This document shows positions 30,070-42,664 of a DNA stretch of 64,000 bases, one piece after another; within the stretch, counting starts at the first letter, position 1, and each line of letters starts with the position of its first letter. Below the pieces are notes generated by a model. The model did no database searches. It was not told the DNA's origin and saw nothing but the letters and a program-made list of their open reading frames with translations. Made by a program: the position numbers and the translations under genes. The DNA is taken from positions 62,001-126,000 of the forward strand of contig JAMZAV010001829.1 of the NCBI GenBank assembly GCA_024449915.1, in the 5' to 3' direction. The DNA is from Sweltsa coloradensis. Lineage: Eukaryota > Arthropoda > Insecta > Plecoptera > Chloroperlidae.

Positions 30070-33000
30070 ATACCTGGTAGCTGGGTAGACGAAACAGCAG
30101 AATATGGCTGCTTCCAAAACACGAGCGTGTAGGTTGAATGACCACACTGCGATGGTCGGGTTTCCCGTGAACCGGCAGCTGCAGGCTCTCCACCCGCCAG
30201 CTGATCGCTTGGGCGCTTAGAAGAAATCACACCGCAGCCGTTTTCTATTGCAATTGTAAAGTTTTATTCCAATTGCAATGTAATGAACCACAATAGCTTG
30301 GAGTGACGGGAAATCTCATAGGGGTCTCACAGTATATTGTAAGGTCTGTGTCAATAAGGCTCCTACGATTCAGTTGGAGTGCAGTGTCAAGATTGGAGAA
30401 ACTCTTTGAGTTCGGGAACGTTCACTTGGGCTTGGGCAATTGTCTCATTATTTATTGGGGCCAAGATCACTTCCACCCTGAACAGAGCATCGGCAACGAC
30501 ATTTTCCGTGTCGGGAATATGACGAACATCTGTAAAAAAATTTCCCCAATGTAGTCGAGGTACCGAAAAATTGCCGCGGGAAAAACTTGTCAGACTTTGC
30601 TTTCACAAATATCAATGGTTGTGGTGGGTAGATTTCAAAAGTCCTGGCGTCCACCGACGGAAGTACCCGGGTGGCCGAAGAGCGAGGAGTTCCGACGATG
30701 CGCCATAATTTCGCTGCCCGTATCAGCTTTCGTGAGAAAAATGCTAGGGTTTCCTAACTAAACCCCTTTTGTGAAGAGCAGCTCCAATGCCCTGTCAGAG
30801 ACTCAGCGACGATTGAACTTGCTCTAAGCCAGGGTGCGCAAGAAGTCTGCTTGTGAGAAACTACGCTTTCACTTACCAAAGTGTTTAAAAGCTCTGGGTC
30901 CAACGAGGGCGTCTTACCTGAAACATCAGCACCAACAAGAAGTGTTTGGGGGTTTCCCGAAGTCGGCCCCCAGAGGTATGAACCGACAATAGAAATTTAT
31001 CATCCCAAAAACCGTGTAGTGCCCAAAGTTTTCTGGGTAGTGGGGAAAAAAACATAGCATCGACCTTATTTGAGAGGTATGTTTCATGGGATTTACAGGT
31101 GGCCAAGGGAAATTCACCTCGGGAAAAACCCAAAAAGCTTTTGAAGTGTTTTTCAGGACACCGTACTCTGATAAAAAATGCAAAAGCAGGCTAGGTTCCT
31201 CGTGTTTTTTCCCCGGTGAAAATCGAAGCGATAAGAATGTCATCGATGTAGGCATAGGCGAAATCCATTCTCGAATTATACGAACGGCGCGTCACATGGG
31301 GAAATTTAACCCCAAACTTAACCCAAAGTCACAATGGCCCTTCGGCCTAAAACTTATACCAAACGGGGCCCCGTTGTGATGGATCATCAGGGCCCCAAAA
31401 ATTATACGAAGGCCCTCTGATGGGGCATTCGACCAAAACATTATACCGAAGGCCCAAACGATGGGTCATTCGACCTTAAACATTTAAACCCAATAGTCCG
31501 TCGCGGGATTGTCCGACCTAATATTTTATCGTACGGGGCCCCTCCCGAGGTGCATTTAACCTAAAGTTTTTTTTCCCAAAAGCACAAACTTGATCGCTTG
31601 GATCGATTTTTTTTGAATTTATGCTTTCGTTGAATGGTACACACAACAATTTTTCAAACTTAAAAAATTTCCCCCGACATTTTTAGGGTTTAATGTGCTT
31701 TTGCCAAAATTTGATAAATATTTTGACTTGAAGAAGAAAAAAAATTTGAAAGGAGCACACTTTTCACTTTTAAACATAGAAATTGAAGCCCTAACTTTAT
31801 GTTAAGTGGCGCCCTTATACCGAAGGGGCTTCCCCCCGGACCAACCCCCGTGTAAGATAATGAAAATGAAATTAATTATGCAATTTTTGATGAATAAAGA
31901 ATATGAAGCTTTGAAGCTAAGTAAGTTTTTACAATAAAAAATACAATACATAGTTAAAATAGGGCTGTGCGAATCCACGAAATCCCCAACAATTTTTGCA
32001 GATTTTAAATTTCAAAGTGTTCGAAAATTTTAATTTCCTCCGTTTACCCCGTTTTCCGCATTATTAGGAAGGGACAATGTCTTTAAACGGAAATTGGGGC
32101 CGAAATTTTAAACGAGGCGTTTTTTCACAGTTTTGGGGGGGGTGCCGAGTAGGTAGTCAAATTAAATTTAACCCGACGCAGGGGAACTAAAAACTTTTTA
32201 TCAAAATATTTCATTAACAAAAAATCCAAATTTCGTAATTTTGGGGGAGGTGCCCGGGGGGTCGAAATTTAAACTGGTGGTAAAAAAATGTCAGAAATTA
32301 GAAAACTGAAGGCTAAATTTAGCTTAAAATTAAAATGATTTCACTTCATTGCTTGTTTTTCTTTAAAAATCATAAATTTTTGGGAATTTTGAATCTATTT
32401 TTAAACTGCATTTTTTAAGTTTGCATTATCAAATTGGTTTTTTTTTGGAATAAAGAAAGATTACGAATTTTTTTTTTTCGGAATTTTAAATAAAAAAAAA
32501 AAAAACATTTTTGCACATCTCTTAAGATAACCCCACGAAAAATTCCTTGGAAAAGTTGGATTCCTTGAATTGGATTCGAAAATGAAAAAAGGGGGTTTTC
32601 ACCCCAAAAAAAAAAAAGAATGATCACGGCCCAAAATTTTTTTGGAAAGAAATTGTGGGTGATCCGTGTGCTATTAGAAAAAAAAAAGATGCCGGGGAGT
32701 TGGGGTTTGCCAAAAAACACATTGATACCTGTGCCAAAAAACACTTTACTACACCCCTTGCAGCCTTCGCCCTAGCGAAACAAGAAAAAAAAACACTGAT
32801 TTAAAAACTGTCCCGCCCTGGAAGGCCAAGAAACCCAAAATTACTAAATTTTAAAAGACAAACGGCCTGAAGGTTTTGCATTTACTAAATAAACGATGAA
32901 ACAGGCCAGTGACCGTTTTTCTTTGAATGTGCCGCCATTAGGACTCGGAGTGGCGGACAGCCAACTTTCCCTTTTGCTGCCTTCACTTTTTTAAATTTTT

Positions 33001-36000
33001 CCAGGTTGATAAGATATCCCCGCAAAACTTTTAGAGATCAGTGCTTTCCTCCGCCTGCCGTACGAGTAAGTTCAGTTGGACGGGGACCTCCACCAAAACG
33101 CGTCATTCTTGACCGGCACGGGCACAAAAAACCCACCCTAATTCCCCCTACAAAATCACTTGCGCTCGCTTGGTCGGTTTTTTAAATTTAAATCGCATTT
33201 AAATTGCCGGGGAAAAATCAAACTCTCTCGTAAAAAAAAATTGTCTGGACAAGCGTTATGTGTGTATTAGGTGTGATGTGGCCGTTGGGTCTTGGGTTGG
33301 TATTGCCTCCCAATCAGAAAGGGCCAGGGTTTATTCCCGAAAAAAACAGAAATTTTTTAACTTCTGATTTGGACTCAAGTCCACAGTTTTGTCTTAGGAT
33401 AGTAAAAGGGCTTTGGGCCGTCCTAGCAAAGAAGCACATAATAAATTTCCAGTTGTTTTGAAACCTTGTAGATTGGGGTTGATCCGCGGGGTTTGCACTG
33501 CCATATACTGATTTCTATATTTCCTATTCAAATATCGATCTATTTATTTATTTTTTTTTTATTTATAATTTATTTATTTACCAACACTCGACTGATTTTT
33601 TGGTACTGCGCACCCCCACTAGTGCCATGTGTATTTTGGGTGTTGGGAAAAAAGGTGGTCCCCACGCAGGCTGCCATATTAGCTCTGGTGTCCGGGTTGA
33701 GTTTTTGGGGCCCCCCCGAAAAAGGCGGGTTTTTTTCCCAAAAACCCACGAAAAAAACCCGTCAAAGGGGTTTTTTGGTTTTTTTTATAAACAAACAAAA
33801 ATTCTTTAATATTTATTTCAAGAAACTGAAACGTCAAAAAATTTTGTAATAAAAAAATTAAAAAATAAACAACATAGGTAGGGAAAGCTTTTTAACTCTT
33901 TATTTTTATTTTTAAAATTTAAAACTTTTTTTTTATTGTTTCTAACGGTTGTTTTCATTCGGCTTGTGACATTATTTGTAGGAAAGTTTGGTTTTACTTA
34001 AAAAAAAGTTTCTTCCTGTACTACATAGGGTTGAAAAAATTTTAAAAATATAATATTAAACTAATTTTTTGGGTTTTAAAGGGGAATTCAAATTTAAACC
34101 AAACCAATCCCTTTTTCAAAAAAAAATTAAAATTTAAACAAAAAATTTTTTTCCCTAAAATATTTTTTTTTGGAAATCTACAAAAATTTCCCCTACAAAA
34201 TCAAAAATTTTTCACCTTTTTTAAACCAAAAAAAAAAAAAACCCCGCCCAAAACCCCCAAAAAACCCCCCGCCCGGGGTTGGGGTTTTTTAAAAAAGGGG
34301 GTTTTTCTAACCCGCTGGGTTTGGGTCGTCTGCCAAATTTTTTGAACATGTTTTTTTTGGCTATAGTTGCTTTCCGGGAAGGTTAACTTTCCAAAATTAT
34401 AGAGGGCATCAGGGCGGTTTTAACGGGGCGGGATTTTGGCGGGGCCCTTGATTTTTCCAAAATTTTTTCCAAAAATTCATATCAATTCTTTTAAAAGTTT
34501 AATAGGTTTGGAAAAGGTTTTGGGCTCATTGTTTCTGTCCTTAAAAATTAATTTTTCAAAAATTCTCAATTGCACGAACCCCATAATATTTCCCCTTTAC
34601 CCAAAATGAAAAAATTCCAGACTGGAGGTCTGGCCCCAGAGTTTCTTATTTGATGGGGTGTTATTCCCGCGATAGGCTTGATAACATCCAAATTAGTTTC
34701 TACTATATAAAATTTTTTTCAAAAATGGGTTTTTAATTCAATTTAAATTCTATTATTATTACATTTTTCAATTTTCCTTCACAAAAAAATATATATAAAA
34801 TAAACTAATTTTGCAAGCGGTTTAATTTTTTTTGGGGAAAATTTTTTTTAATCAAAAAAATTTAAAAAAAAACTCTAATTATAATTTGCCCTAAATAACT
34901 AAAATTTTTGAAATTCCCAGTTTCGTAAGTAAAAATCCCCTTTGTACCAAAAATAAAACCCCCCCTGCGGGAATTTTTGGGGCATTTCCCAGATCCCCCT
35001 CGGACTATTTTGGGTCCCCAAATTTTGGGGGAAAAACCGGTCGAGGGGTTTTTAAAAATCCTTTAAAATTATAAAATTTTTTTCGCAAAAAGTTGTAGGG
35101 TAAAAAACAAAGGCTTTCTTAACTAAATAAAAATAAAAACAATAATAGGCCCCATAAACAAAATTGGGATTTTAATCTTTGGTTTTCTTATTTTGGGGGA
35201 AATTCTCCAAAATCAGTGCATTCAATGGATTACTTTAAAATTTAAATTTTTTCGGGTTTAAAACCCTTACGATTTGCACTGTTCGGCGGTTTTTTTAAAG
35301 ATTTTCAATTTGATTGCCCCGAACTAAATAAGTTTTTCTGAAACCCCTAATGAAATCAAAAACCCCGTTGGGGGATTTTATAAAGACCAGAGTTAACTTT
35401 TTTTCTGTTTGTTTGATTTATTTTTTCAAAAATTTTTAAAGGGGAATATTTATAAAATGTGAAAATTAATATTATTTTAAGGTTTTGATTCTAAAATTTG
35501 ATTTTTTTATTTTTTAATCATTTTATAAATTATGTATTTTTTAAAAATAAAAAATTTTTCAATTTTATCCTTAAAACAAAAAAACAAATAATAAAAATTT
35601 TTTAATCCAACTTTAAAAAAATAGGTCCTTTTAAGGATAAAACATTTTAAAAAACAAAACATTTATCCCCAAAAGAAACCAAAAAAATTATTAAATTTTA
35701 AGATCAAAATTAAATAAAATAAATTTATTTTTTTAGTTTGACTTTTGTTTTTTTTAAGGCCCATTTTCCCGCCTTTTTTTCACTTTTAAAATCCAAAAAT
35801 TTAACCCTAGTATAGGGGCTCTTTAATTCCTTTTACTTTGGGGAAGTCCACTAGTTGCTAAATTCCAAAATAACAACCCAACCGCTTTTTTGGGTATTCA
35901 ATTAAAGAAACCTTAAGTTAAAAATTTTTTTCTTTGTTGATTTTATGGGTTTCATTTTGTTTCAAAAATGAAAAAGGGGAAGAATTGAAAATAAATTTTG

Positions 36001-36829
36001 GAAGATCCCACTTGCCGAAGTTTCCTTTTTTGAAGGCCTTTTGTCCTTAAAAACAATTTTTTTTTTTTTTAAATCTACATTTAAAATTAAAGATATTTTT
36101 TTTAAATATTTAATTTTTTTGTCAAGCTTTTTGAGTTTAAAAAAAATTTTTTCGGAAATAATCAGCCCGATATAGAAAATCTTTTTTCCCCCTTTGAAAA
36201 TATGGGATTTTTGGGGGTAAAAAAAAAACTAAACAACAACGCTTTTAAAAAAAACAAAGAAAAAAAAAAAAAACCACCTTTCAAAAATTTAAAAATTAAA
36301 AAAAACCTTGCAGGACTAAAAAAAATTTATGGTTGCAGGATGTGTTTTTGAATTTAAGCCCCGTGTTTTTATGTTGGTACCCCCAGGGGCCCGTTTTTAA
36401 ACTTTTAAAAGTCATACTGTCATTTTTCTGGATTCCCAAATTTTTTAGACAAAGATTTGGTCCGTTGGGATCCACGTTGTTAGAAGCCCGGAAAAGCCCT
36501 AAGCTTTTTTTAAAACCCCCAAAAAGCAGGTTTCCAGATTAAAAATGCTTGCCATCGTCTGTTTGTTAAATTGAGTTCGTTTTTCCAAGTTTAGATTCGA
36601 CTAGATAAAGGGGCCCCGGAAAGGTCATTGGGGAAAAAAAATGGAATGGACCCCCCTTCTTGAATTGGCCAAACAATTTTTTTATTTTTTGACCAGTTTT
36701 TTTCCTTAAGCACGTATTTACCCTTTTGCCAACTTTCTGGAACATCTCCCAGGAATCCTAAAAAACCCCCAAAGACTTTCTTTTTTAAATCAAACCCAAA
36801 GGGCTCCAAAAAAACCGTCATGCTATAGG
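30070..36829. other. Degraded collinear copy of 37.13-44.9 kb (probable assembly artefact)
   Basis: From about 30505 onward the order Ty3 pol fragment, 43-bp minisatellite, hAT (GCGAATCC family), tRNA-like unit, hAT (CAGGGTTGAG family), hAT (CAGGCGCGG family), PLE endonuclease is the same as in 37128-44900, including the same element-to-element junctions. Yet this copy has single-base dropouts and swollen homopolymers almost everywhere and is about 18 percent shorter. 30070-30500 adds sequence upstream of the matched part, including a Ty3-like NVVADAL motif on the minus strand. Confidence 0.8.
30430..31270 (-). pseudogene. Ty3/gypsy pol fragment, noisy copy
   Basis: Minus strand: remnants of the tether INFYCRFIPS, RNase H region and, downstream at about 30490-30500, a VVADAL motif that follows RNase H in Ty3/gypsy elements. 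Frames are broken every few dozen bases in a manner matching homopolymer errors when compared with 37128-37935. Confidence 0.65.

Positions 36830-36915
<86 letters not shown>
36830..36915. repeat. 86-nt poly(A) tract
   Basis: Uninterrupted A run at the end of the degraded copy, followed by more A/T-only sequence to about 37110. It lies at the join between the poor and the clean copy, and is more likely an assembly or basecalling product than a retroposon tail. Confidence 0.85.
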
Positions 36916-36922
<7 letters not shown>

Positions 36923-37127
36923 AATAAAAATTTCAAAAGGGGAAAAAAATCCAAAAAATTTTTTTTTCCCCCAAAAAAGCTTTTTTTTTTTAAAGGGTTT
37001 TGGCCCCAAAAAGAAAAAAAGGGAAAAAAAAAAAAAAAAAAAAAAAAAAAGGGTCAAAAAAATAAAAAAAAAATTCCCGTTCCCCTTAAAAATTGGTTAA
37101 AAAAAAAATTTTTTCGGGGCATGGAAT

Positions 37128-37935
37128 CCCGTGTCGGGAATATGACGAACATCTGTAAAAAATTGCCCAATGTAGTCGAGGTACCGAAATTGCCGCGGGA
37201 AACACTTGTCAGACTTTGCTTGAACACAAATATCAATGGCTTGTGGTCGGTGTAGATTGCAAACGTCCTGGCGTCCACCGTCAACGGAAGTACCGGATGG
37301 CCTAGAAGACTGCGAGGAGTTCACGATCGTATGCGCCATAATTGCGCTGCACCGTATTCAGCTTTCGTGAGAAAAATGCTAGCGGTTGCCTAACTAAACC
37401 CATTTTCTGCTGAAGAGCAGCTCCAATGCACCTGTCAGAGACATCAGCGACGATTGCAAGCTCTGCTCTAGAGCCAGGGTGCGCAAGAAGTGCTGCTTGT
37501 GAGAAACTACGCTTACACTTACCAAACGTGTTTAACAGCTCTGGCGTCCTAACGATGGGCGTCTTACCTGAAGCATCAGCACCAACAAGAAGGTCGTTGA
37601 GGGTTGCCTGAAGTCGGCCCGCAGATGGTATGAACCGACAATAGAAATTTATCATCCCAAGAACCTGTCGTAGTTGCCCAATGTTGCTGGGTAGTGGAAA
37701 ACAAACGATAGCATCGACCTTATCTTAGAGAGGTCATGTTTCACTGGCATTGACAGTGTGGCCAAGGAACTTCACCTCGGAAACACCGAAAATGCATTTT
37801 GAAGTGTTATTCAGGACACCGTACTCTGATAAATATGCAAAGAGCAGGCGTAGGTGTTCCTCGTGTTCTTCCGGTGAAGTCGAAGCGATAAGAATGTCAT
37901 CGATGTAGGCATAGGCGAAATCCAGTTCTCGAATT
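37128..37935 (-). pseudogene. Ty3/gypsy reverse transcriptase-RNase H fragment
   Basis: Minus strand from about 37935: AYAYIDDILIAS (reverse transcriptase active site, YIDD), HEEHLRLLFAYL, then MINFYCRFIPSAGRL, VADVSDRCIGAALQQ (start of RNase H, first Asp), PLAFFSRKL, YDRELLAVF, and a second part with HRPQAIDICVQ and FRYLDYIGQFFTDVRHI. There are at least two frameshifts (near 37300 and 37720). Upstream of the YIDD the coding stops at a minisatellite; integrase is not present on this copy. Class and strand are clear; the element is dead. Confidence 0.85.
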
Positions 37936-38190
37936 ATACCGAACGGCGCGTCACGATGGGTAATTCAACCTAAACCATTATACCTGACCCGTCACAATGG
38001 CCGTTCGACCTAAAACATTATACCAAACGGGGCCCGTTGTGATGGATCATTAGACCTAAAACATTATACCGAACGGCCCGAAACGATGGGTCATTCGACC
38101 TTAAACATTAAACCGAATAGTCCGTCGCGATGGATTGTCCGACCTAATATTATATCGTACGGCCCATCCTGAGGGTGCATTCAACCTAAA
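37936..38190. repeat. Minisatellite, about 43-bp unit, six copies
   Basis: Units of the form CATTATACCGAACGGCCCG, then a stretch like TCACGATGGGTCATTCGACC, vary by a few bases. The array directly abuts the Ty3 fragment. The noisy copy is at about 31290-31560. Confidence 0.8.
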
Positions 38191-38596
38191 AGTTCTTTTT
38201 TTCCAAATGCACAAACTTGATCGCGTGAGATCGCATTATTTTGAATTATGCTTACGTTGAATGGTACATCACAACAATTTTACAATACTTAAAAAATATT
38301 CCCTGACATTTTTAGGTTGAATGCTGCTTCTGCCAAAATTTGATAAATATCTTTTGACTCTGAAGAAGAAAAAAAATTTTGAACGGAGCACACTTTTCAC
38401 TTTTAAACATAGAAATTGAAGCCCTAGACTTTATGTTAAGTGGCGCTTATACCGAAGGGGTCTTCCACCCCGTGACCCCGACTCCGATGTAAGATAATGA
38501 AAACTGAAATTAATTATGCAATTGTTGATGAAATAATGTAATATGAAGCTTTGAAGCTAGATGTAAGGTTGTTACACATAAAAAGTACAATACATA
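38191..38596. other. No recognisable feature
   Basis: Unidentified sequence between the minisatellite and the hAT element, AT-rich, no coding seen. Confidence 0.4.
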
Positions 38597-38604
38597 GTTA
38601 AAAC

Positions 38605-39386
38605 TAGGGCTGTGCGAATCCACGAAATCCGAATCAATTTTAGCAGATTCAAGTTTTCAAAGTGTTCGAAAATTTGAATTTCCCTCCGTTTACCCGCTGT
38701 TTTACCGCATGTATTAGGAAGGCAGCAATGTCTTTAAACGTGAATTGGGTCTCGAAATTTCAAACGAGGCGTTTTTTCACAGTTTTGGTGGAGGTGCCGA
38801 GTAGGTAGTCAAAATTAAATTAATCCTGACGCAGGTAAGCTCAAAATACTTTATATCAAAATATTGACATTATACAAAAAATCCATAATTTCGTAATTTT
38901 GGTGGAGGTGCCGGGTAGTCGAAATTAATCTGGTGGTAAAAACTGTCAGAAACTTAGAAAACTGAAGGCTGAAATTGAGCTTAAAATTAAAACTGATTCT
39001 CACTCTCATGTGCTTGTTTTTCTTTAAATTAATCATAATTTTTTGTTCTGTTCATTTCAGATGATATGCAACACTCTATAGATTATTTAAGTCACGAATT
39101 GGATTTATTGTGGGTATTTATGTGCCATCCTACAAATGGTTAAATTTGATTGTATATACTGATAAACTAGGCATTTTTTTAAGTTGTGCATTATCAAATT
39201 GGTTTTTTGGTATATAACGAAAGATTGCGAATTTTTATTTTTAAGGTGCGAATTTTCAAACTAAAAAAAAAAAAAACATTTTTGCACATCTCTTAACGAT
39301 AGACTACGCAAAAATTCCGTTGGAAAAGATTCGGATTCGCTTCGAATTCGGATTCGAAATGAAAAACATGGATTCGCTCATCCCTA
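38605..39386. mobile_element. hAT-type element (GCGAATCC family), 782 bp
   Basis: TAGGGCTGTGCGAATCC at the left, GGATTCGCTCATCCCTA at the right, perfect 8-bp duplication GTTAAAAC at 38597-38604 and 39387-39394. Non-coding. The reference copy for the family in this window. Confidence 0.92.
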
Positions 39387-39394
39387 GTTAAAAC

Positions 39395-40135
39395 AAATAA
39401 AGAATGATCACGGGCCAAGAAGTTTTCTTGGGCAAGAGCACATTGTGGGTGATCCGTGTGCTATAATAGAACAAACCGTACTGCCGGTGGATGCTTGGGT
39501 TTGCCAAAAACGCACTATCTGCCACTAGCCTGTAAACAGGCCACACAAAACACTTGCTACTACACCCCCTCTGCATGCCTTCGCCCTCTAGCGAGAGACG
39601 AAGAAGACTAAGGGATACACTTGATTTAAAACTGTACAACCGGCCCCTGTGAACGGCCTAAAGAAACACTATTACTAAATAAACGACTGAATACTAGGCC
39701 TAGACATAGTGTTTACTGCAGTGTTACACTAAATAAACTGATGAACACAGGCCAGTGTCACAGGCGTTTAGTTCTTTTGAATGTGCCGCTCATTAGGGAC
39801 GTCGGAGTTGGCGGACAGCCAACTTCCTTCTGCTGCCTTCACTTTTCAACTTTTGCCAGGTATGCATAAGATATCCACGCAAAACGTATTTAGAGATCAG
39901 TGCTTCTCCTCCGCCTGCCGTACGAGTAACGTTCAGTCTGGACCGGTACCTCCACCAAAATCGCGTACATTCTTGACCGGCACGGTCACTAAATACCCGA
40001 CCCTAAATCTCACCCCTACATAAATCACTTGCGCTCGCTTGGTCGGTTTCAATTCAAATCGCATTCAAATTGCCGGAAAAATCAAACTACTCTCGTAAAA
40101 ACAAATTGTCTGGATCAAGTCGATTATGTGTGTAT
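39395..40135. other. No recognisable feature
   Basis: Mixed-composition sequence. Contains short palindromes such as CCAAGAAGTTTTCTTGG near 39416. I cannot assign it. Confidence 0.4.
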
Positions 40136-40146
40136 TAGGTGTGATG

Positions 40147-40247
40147 TGGCTCGTTGGTCTTGTGGTTAGCGTATCTGCCTCCAATTCAGAAGGTCCAGGG
40201 TTCGATTCCCGTAAAAATCAGAAGTTTTTTAACTTCTGATTTGGACT
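40147..40247 (+). tRNA. tRNA-like unit (Trp CCA-like) followed by a hairpin
   Basis: A-box-like TGGTTAGCGTATCTG (about 40162-40176), loop CTCCAAT with CCA at the anticodon position, and B box GGGTTCGATTCCC (about 40198-40210). The T arm pairs fully (GGG/CCC plus neighbours), the anticodon stem has one mismatch, the acceptor stem is poor. Right after it AATCAGAAGTT and AACTTCTGATT form a perfect 11-pair hairpin with a TTTT loop. Probably a tRNA-derived SINE head; a noisy copy lies at 33270-33375. Confidence 0.5.
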
Positions 40248-40424
40248 CAAGTCCATCAGTTCTTGTCTTAGGAGTTAGTAAACGGTGACTTTGGAGCCGT
40301 CCTAGCAAAGAAGCACATAATAAATTCCGAGTTGTTCTGAATCGGCCTTGTAGATTCTGGCGTTGATCCGCGGGTGTTTGCACTGTCCATACTACTGATT
40401 GCTATATTTCCTATTCAAATATCG

Positions 40425-40470
40425 ATCTATTTATTTATTTATTTATTTATTTATTAATTTATTTATTTAC
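40425..40470. repeat. (TTTA)n microsatellite
   Basis: About ten units of TTTA, with one interruption. Confidence 0.9.
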
Positions 40471-40586
40471 CAACTACTCGACTTGATTTGTTGTGTACTC
40501 GCGCACCCCTACTAGTGCCATGTGTATTGTGGGTGCTTGGAAGAAAGGTGGTCCACACGCAGGCTGCCATATTATGCTCTGGTGTC

Positions 40587-41353
40587 CAGGGTTGAGAAAT
40601 TTTGCCCAGCCCGAAAAAACCCGGCGGGTTTTTCAACCAAAAACCCACTTGAAAAAACCAGTACAAAGTGGGTTTTTGGGGTTTTTGAGTAAAACACACT
40701 AATAGATTCATATTAATTATTTATTACAAGAAACTGAAACAAAGTCAAAGTATAAGTGTAAGTACACTACACAAATTCCAAATAATAATCAATGCATAGG
40801 CCTAGGAATTGCTTATTATTACTCATTTATTGTATTTGTATTTAAATTTAAAACTTTTTTTTTATTGTTGCTAATCAATGTATGTTGTTTTTATTCTGTG
40901 TCCTTGTGGCAGTTGTATTTGTAGAACAGAGTTTTGTTTTACTTGAAAAATAAAAGTTTCTCTCTCTAGTAGGCCTACATAGGACTAATGAAATATTTCA
41001 AGATAATGATAATGAAATTGAAACTGAACATCTTATAGGCTATTCATTATGCGAATTCAAATTTAAGCGCTAACCGAGATGCCTTAACCTCAAAAAAAAA
41101 TGCATCACTAGGTCACTGCTAATTAAAACAAAACTTATTTTATTTCCAACTACCTAATATTTTTGTGTATAGGCATAGGCCTACTTTGAAAAATTAACAA
41201 ATAATTGGGCAAAAGTGCAAAATAGACATTTTACACATATTTAGCTTGAAATTTCCAAAAAAAAACAAAAACCCGCCAAAAACCCCCAAAAACCCTGAAA
41301 AAACCCGCCCGGGTTGGTTTTTTTCAGAAAAACCCGGGTTTTTCTCAACCCTG
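40587..41353. mobile_element. hAT-type element, 767 bp
   Basis: Inverted ends CAGGGTTGAGAAA and TTTCTCAACCCTG; perfect 8-bp duplication CTGGTGTC at 40579-40586 and 41354-41361. Subterminal G/C-rich AAAACCC repeats next to each end. No coding. Confidence 0.9.
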
Positions 41354-41474
41354 CTGGTGTCTGGTGGACTGCGTCTCCGTCACAGTTTGTTTTGAGAGTC
41401 ACTGCCTTCTTTGAGCTAGTAGTTGGCGTTTCCCGGAAGTAATGCTTTGCGCACAGAATATAGATGGAGCAGGT

Positions 41475-42220
41475 CAGGCGCGGTTTTACGGGGCGGCCCG
41501 ATTAGGCCCGGGCCGCCCTTGATTTCTCTAATAATTATTTCCAAATTCATATCAATTCTTTTAAATACGTCTAATAGGCCCTATGGAAAGCGTTGAACGT
41601 CTCATTGTTTATCTGTCAACTTAAAAATTATATTTTATCATATCATCAATGTGTTACACGAGATCCCGCTATAATACCTCCCTTTGACTGCCAAAAGTGT
41701 CAAACTATATCCAGACCTGGAGGTGCTGGCGAGAGTTTCTTATCGGTGGTGACGTAGCCGGCGTGCTCGTAATCTCCTGCGAGTACGAGCTTAGCCATGG
41801 AACATCCAAACTTAGTTAGGGCCTATCGTATCGATAAGTTTTCATCAATAAATCGGCGTTTACAGTTCACCTTGTAAATTCTATTCATCTATTGACAGTG
41901 TTGCTAATACCGTTCGACAAAAAAATATATATATATAAACTAATTTGCAAGCTGTTAGAATTTCTTAGCTTTGAGCCACATATTTCTTGTTTGCGAGATC
42001 AAAATTAAAATTAAAACTCTGAATTTATAGATTGTGCCCAGTAAATATACTCATATTATTGAAATCTCCAGAATTTCCGTACAGTCAAAAATACACCTTC
42101 TAAAGTACACAAAAATAAAAAAACGCCCTGCGGGGCAATTCTGGGGGCATTCCTCCCCAGACCCCCGCCTGGCGGGACTAGTTGGGCCTCCCAAAGTTTT
42201 GGGGGCTAGAACCGCGCCTG
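41475..42220. mobile_element. hAT-type element, 746 bp
   Basis: Inverted ends CAGGCGCGGTTTTAC and CTAGAACCGCGCCTG; flanks GAGCAGGT and GCGCAGGT match in 7 of 8. Subterminal GGGCGGCCCG and CCCCAGACCCCCGCC. No coding. Confidence 0.85.
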
Positions 42221-42595
42221 GCGCAGGTGATTTTGAGAATCGTCTTGCAAGTCTATTGAACATGTTTTTTTCTCGCATGCCTATATGATGTGCATATGAG
42301 TGAACACTGGAGAAGGCTTACTTAACTAAATAAAATAATAAACAATAAGTAGGCCTGCATAATACAAGAGATTGCTGATTTTAATCTTTTGTGTTTTCGT
42401 TTATTTTGTGCGGCTATGTGACTCCAGAATATGCAAGTAAGCAATTCATATAGGACCTTAGGTTCATTTAAAAGTTTATATTAGTGTTTCGAGGATTGGT
42501 ACATCACATTACGAGTTTGCACTGTGGCTGGCGGTCATATAGATTTTCCAATCTGTGCTCACTTGCCACGCAAGCTAAAATAGAGATTATTTCTT
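42221..42595. other. No recognisable feature
   Basis: Nothing identifiable between the hAT and the tRNA-like unit. Confidence 0.4.
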
Positions 42596-42596
42596 G

Positions 42597-42664
42597 AAAC
42601 CCCTATATGGAAATCAAATCTCCCGATTGACGGTCGGATGCTTTACCCCTAAGCTACCGAGTCA
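42597..42664 (-). tRNA. tRNA-Asp(GTC)-like pseudogene
   Basis: Minus strand: GGTAGCTTAGGGGTAAAGC as D arm, CCGA-CCGTCAA-TCGG as a perfect anticodon arm with GTC (Asp). The B box is damaged (TTTGATTTCC) and the acceptor stem does not pair, so it is a pseudogene or SINE fragment. Confidence 0.5.

Noticed and set aside
36830..37057. Long open frames made of Phe or Lys across the poly(A) region
   Set aside because: They are by-products of homopolymers at the join between the poor and the clean copy and contain no domain.
37936..38190. CRISPR array
   Set aside because: Regular repeats exist but there are no unique spacers, the units simply vary, and the genome is eukaryotic.
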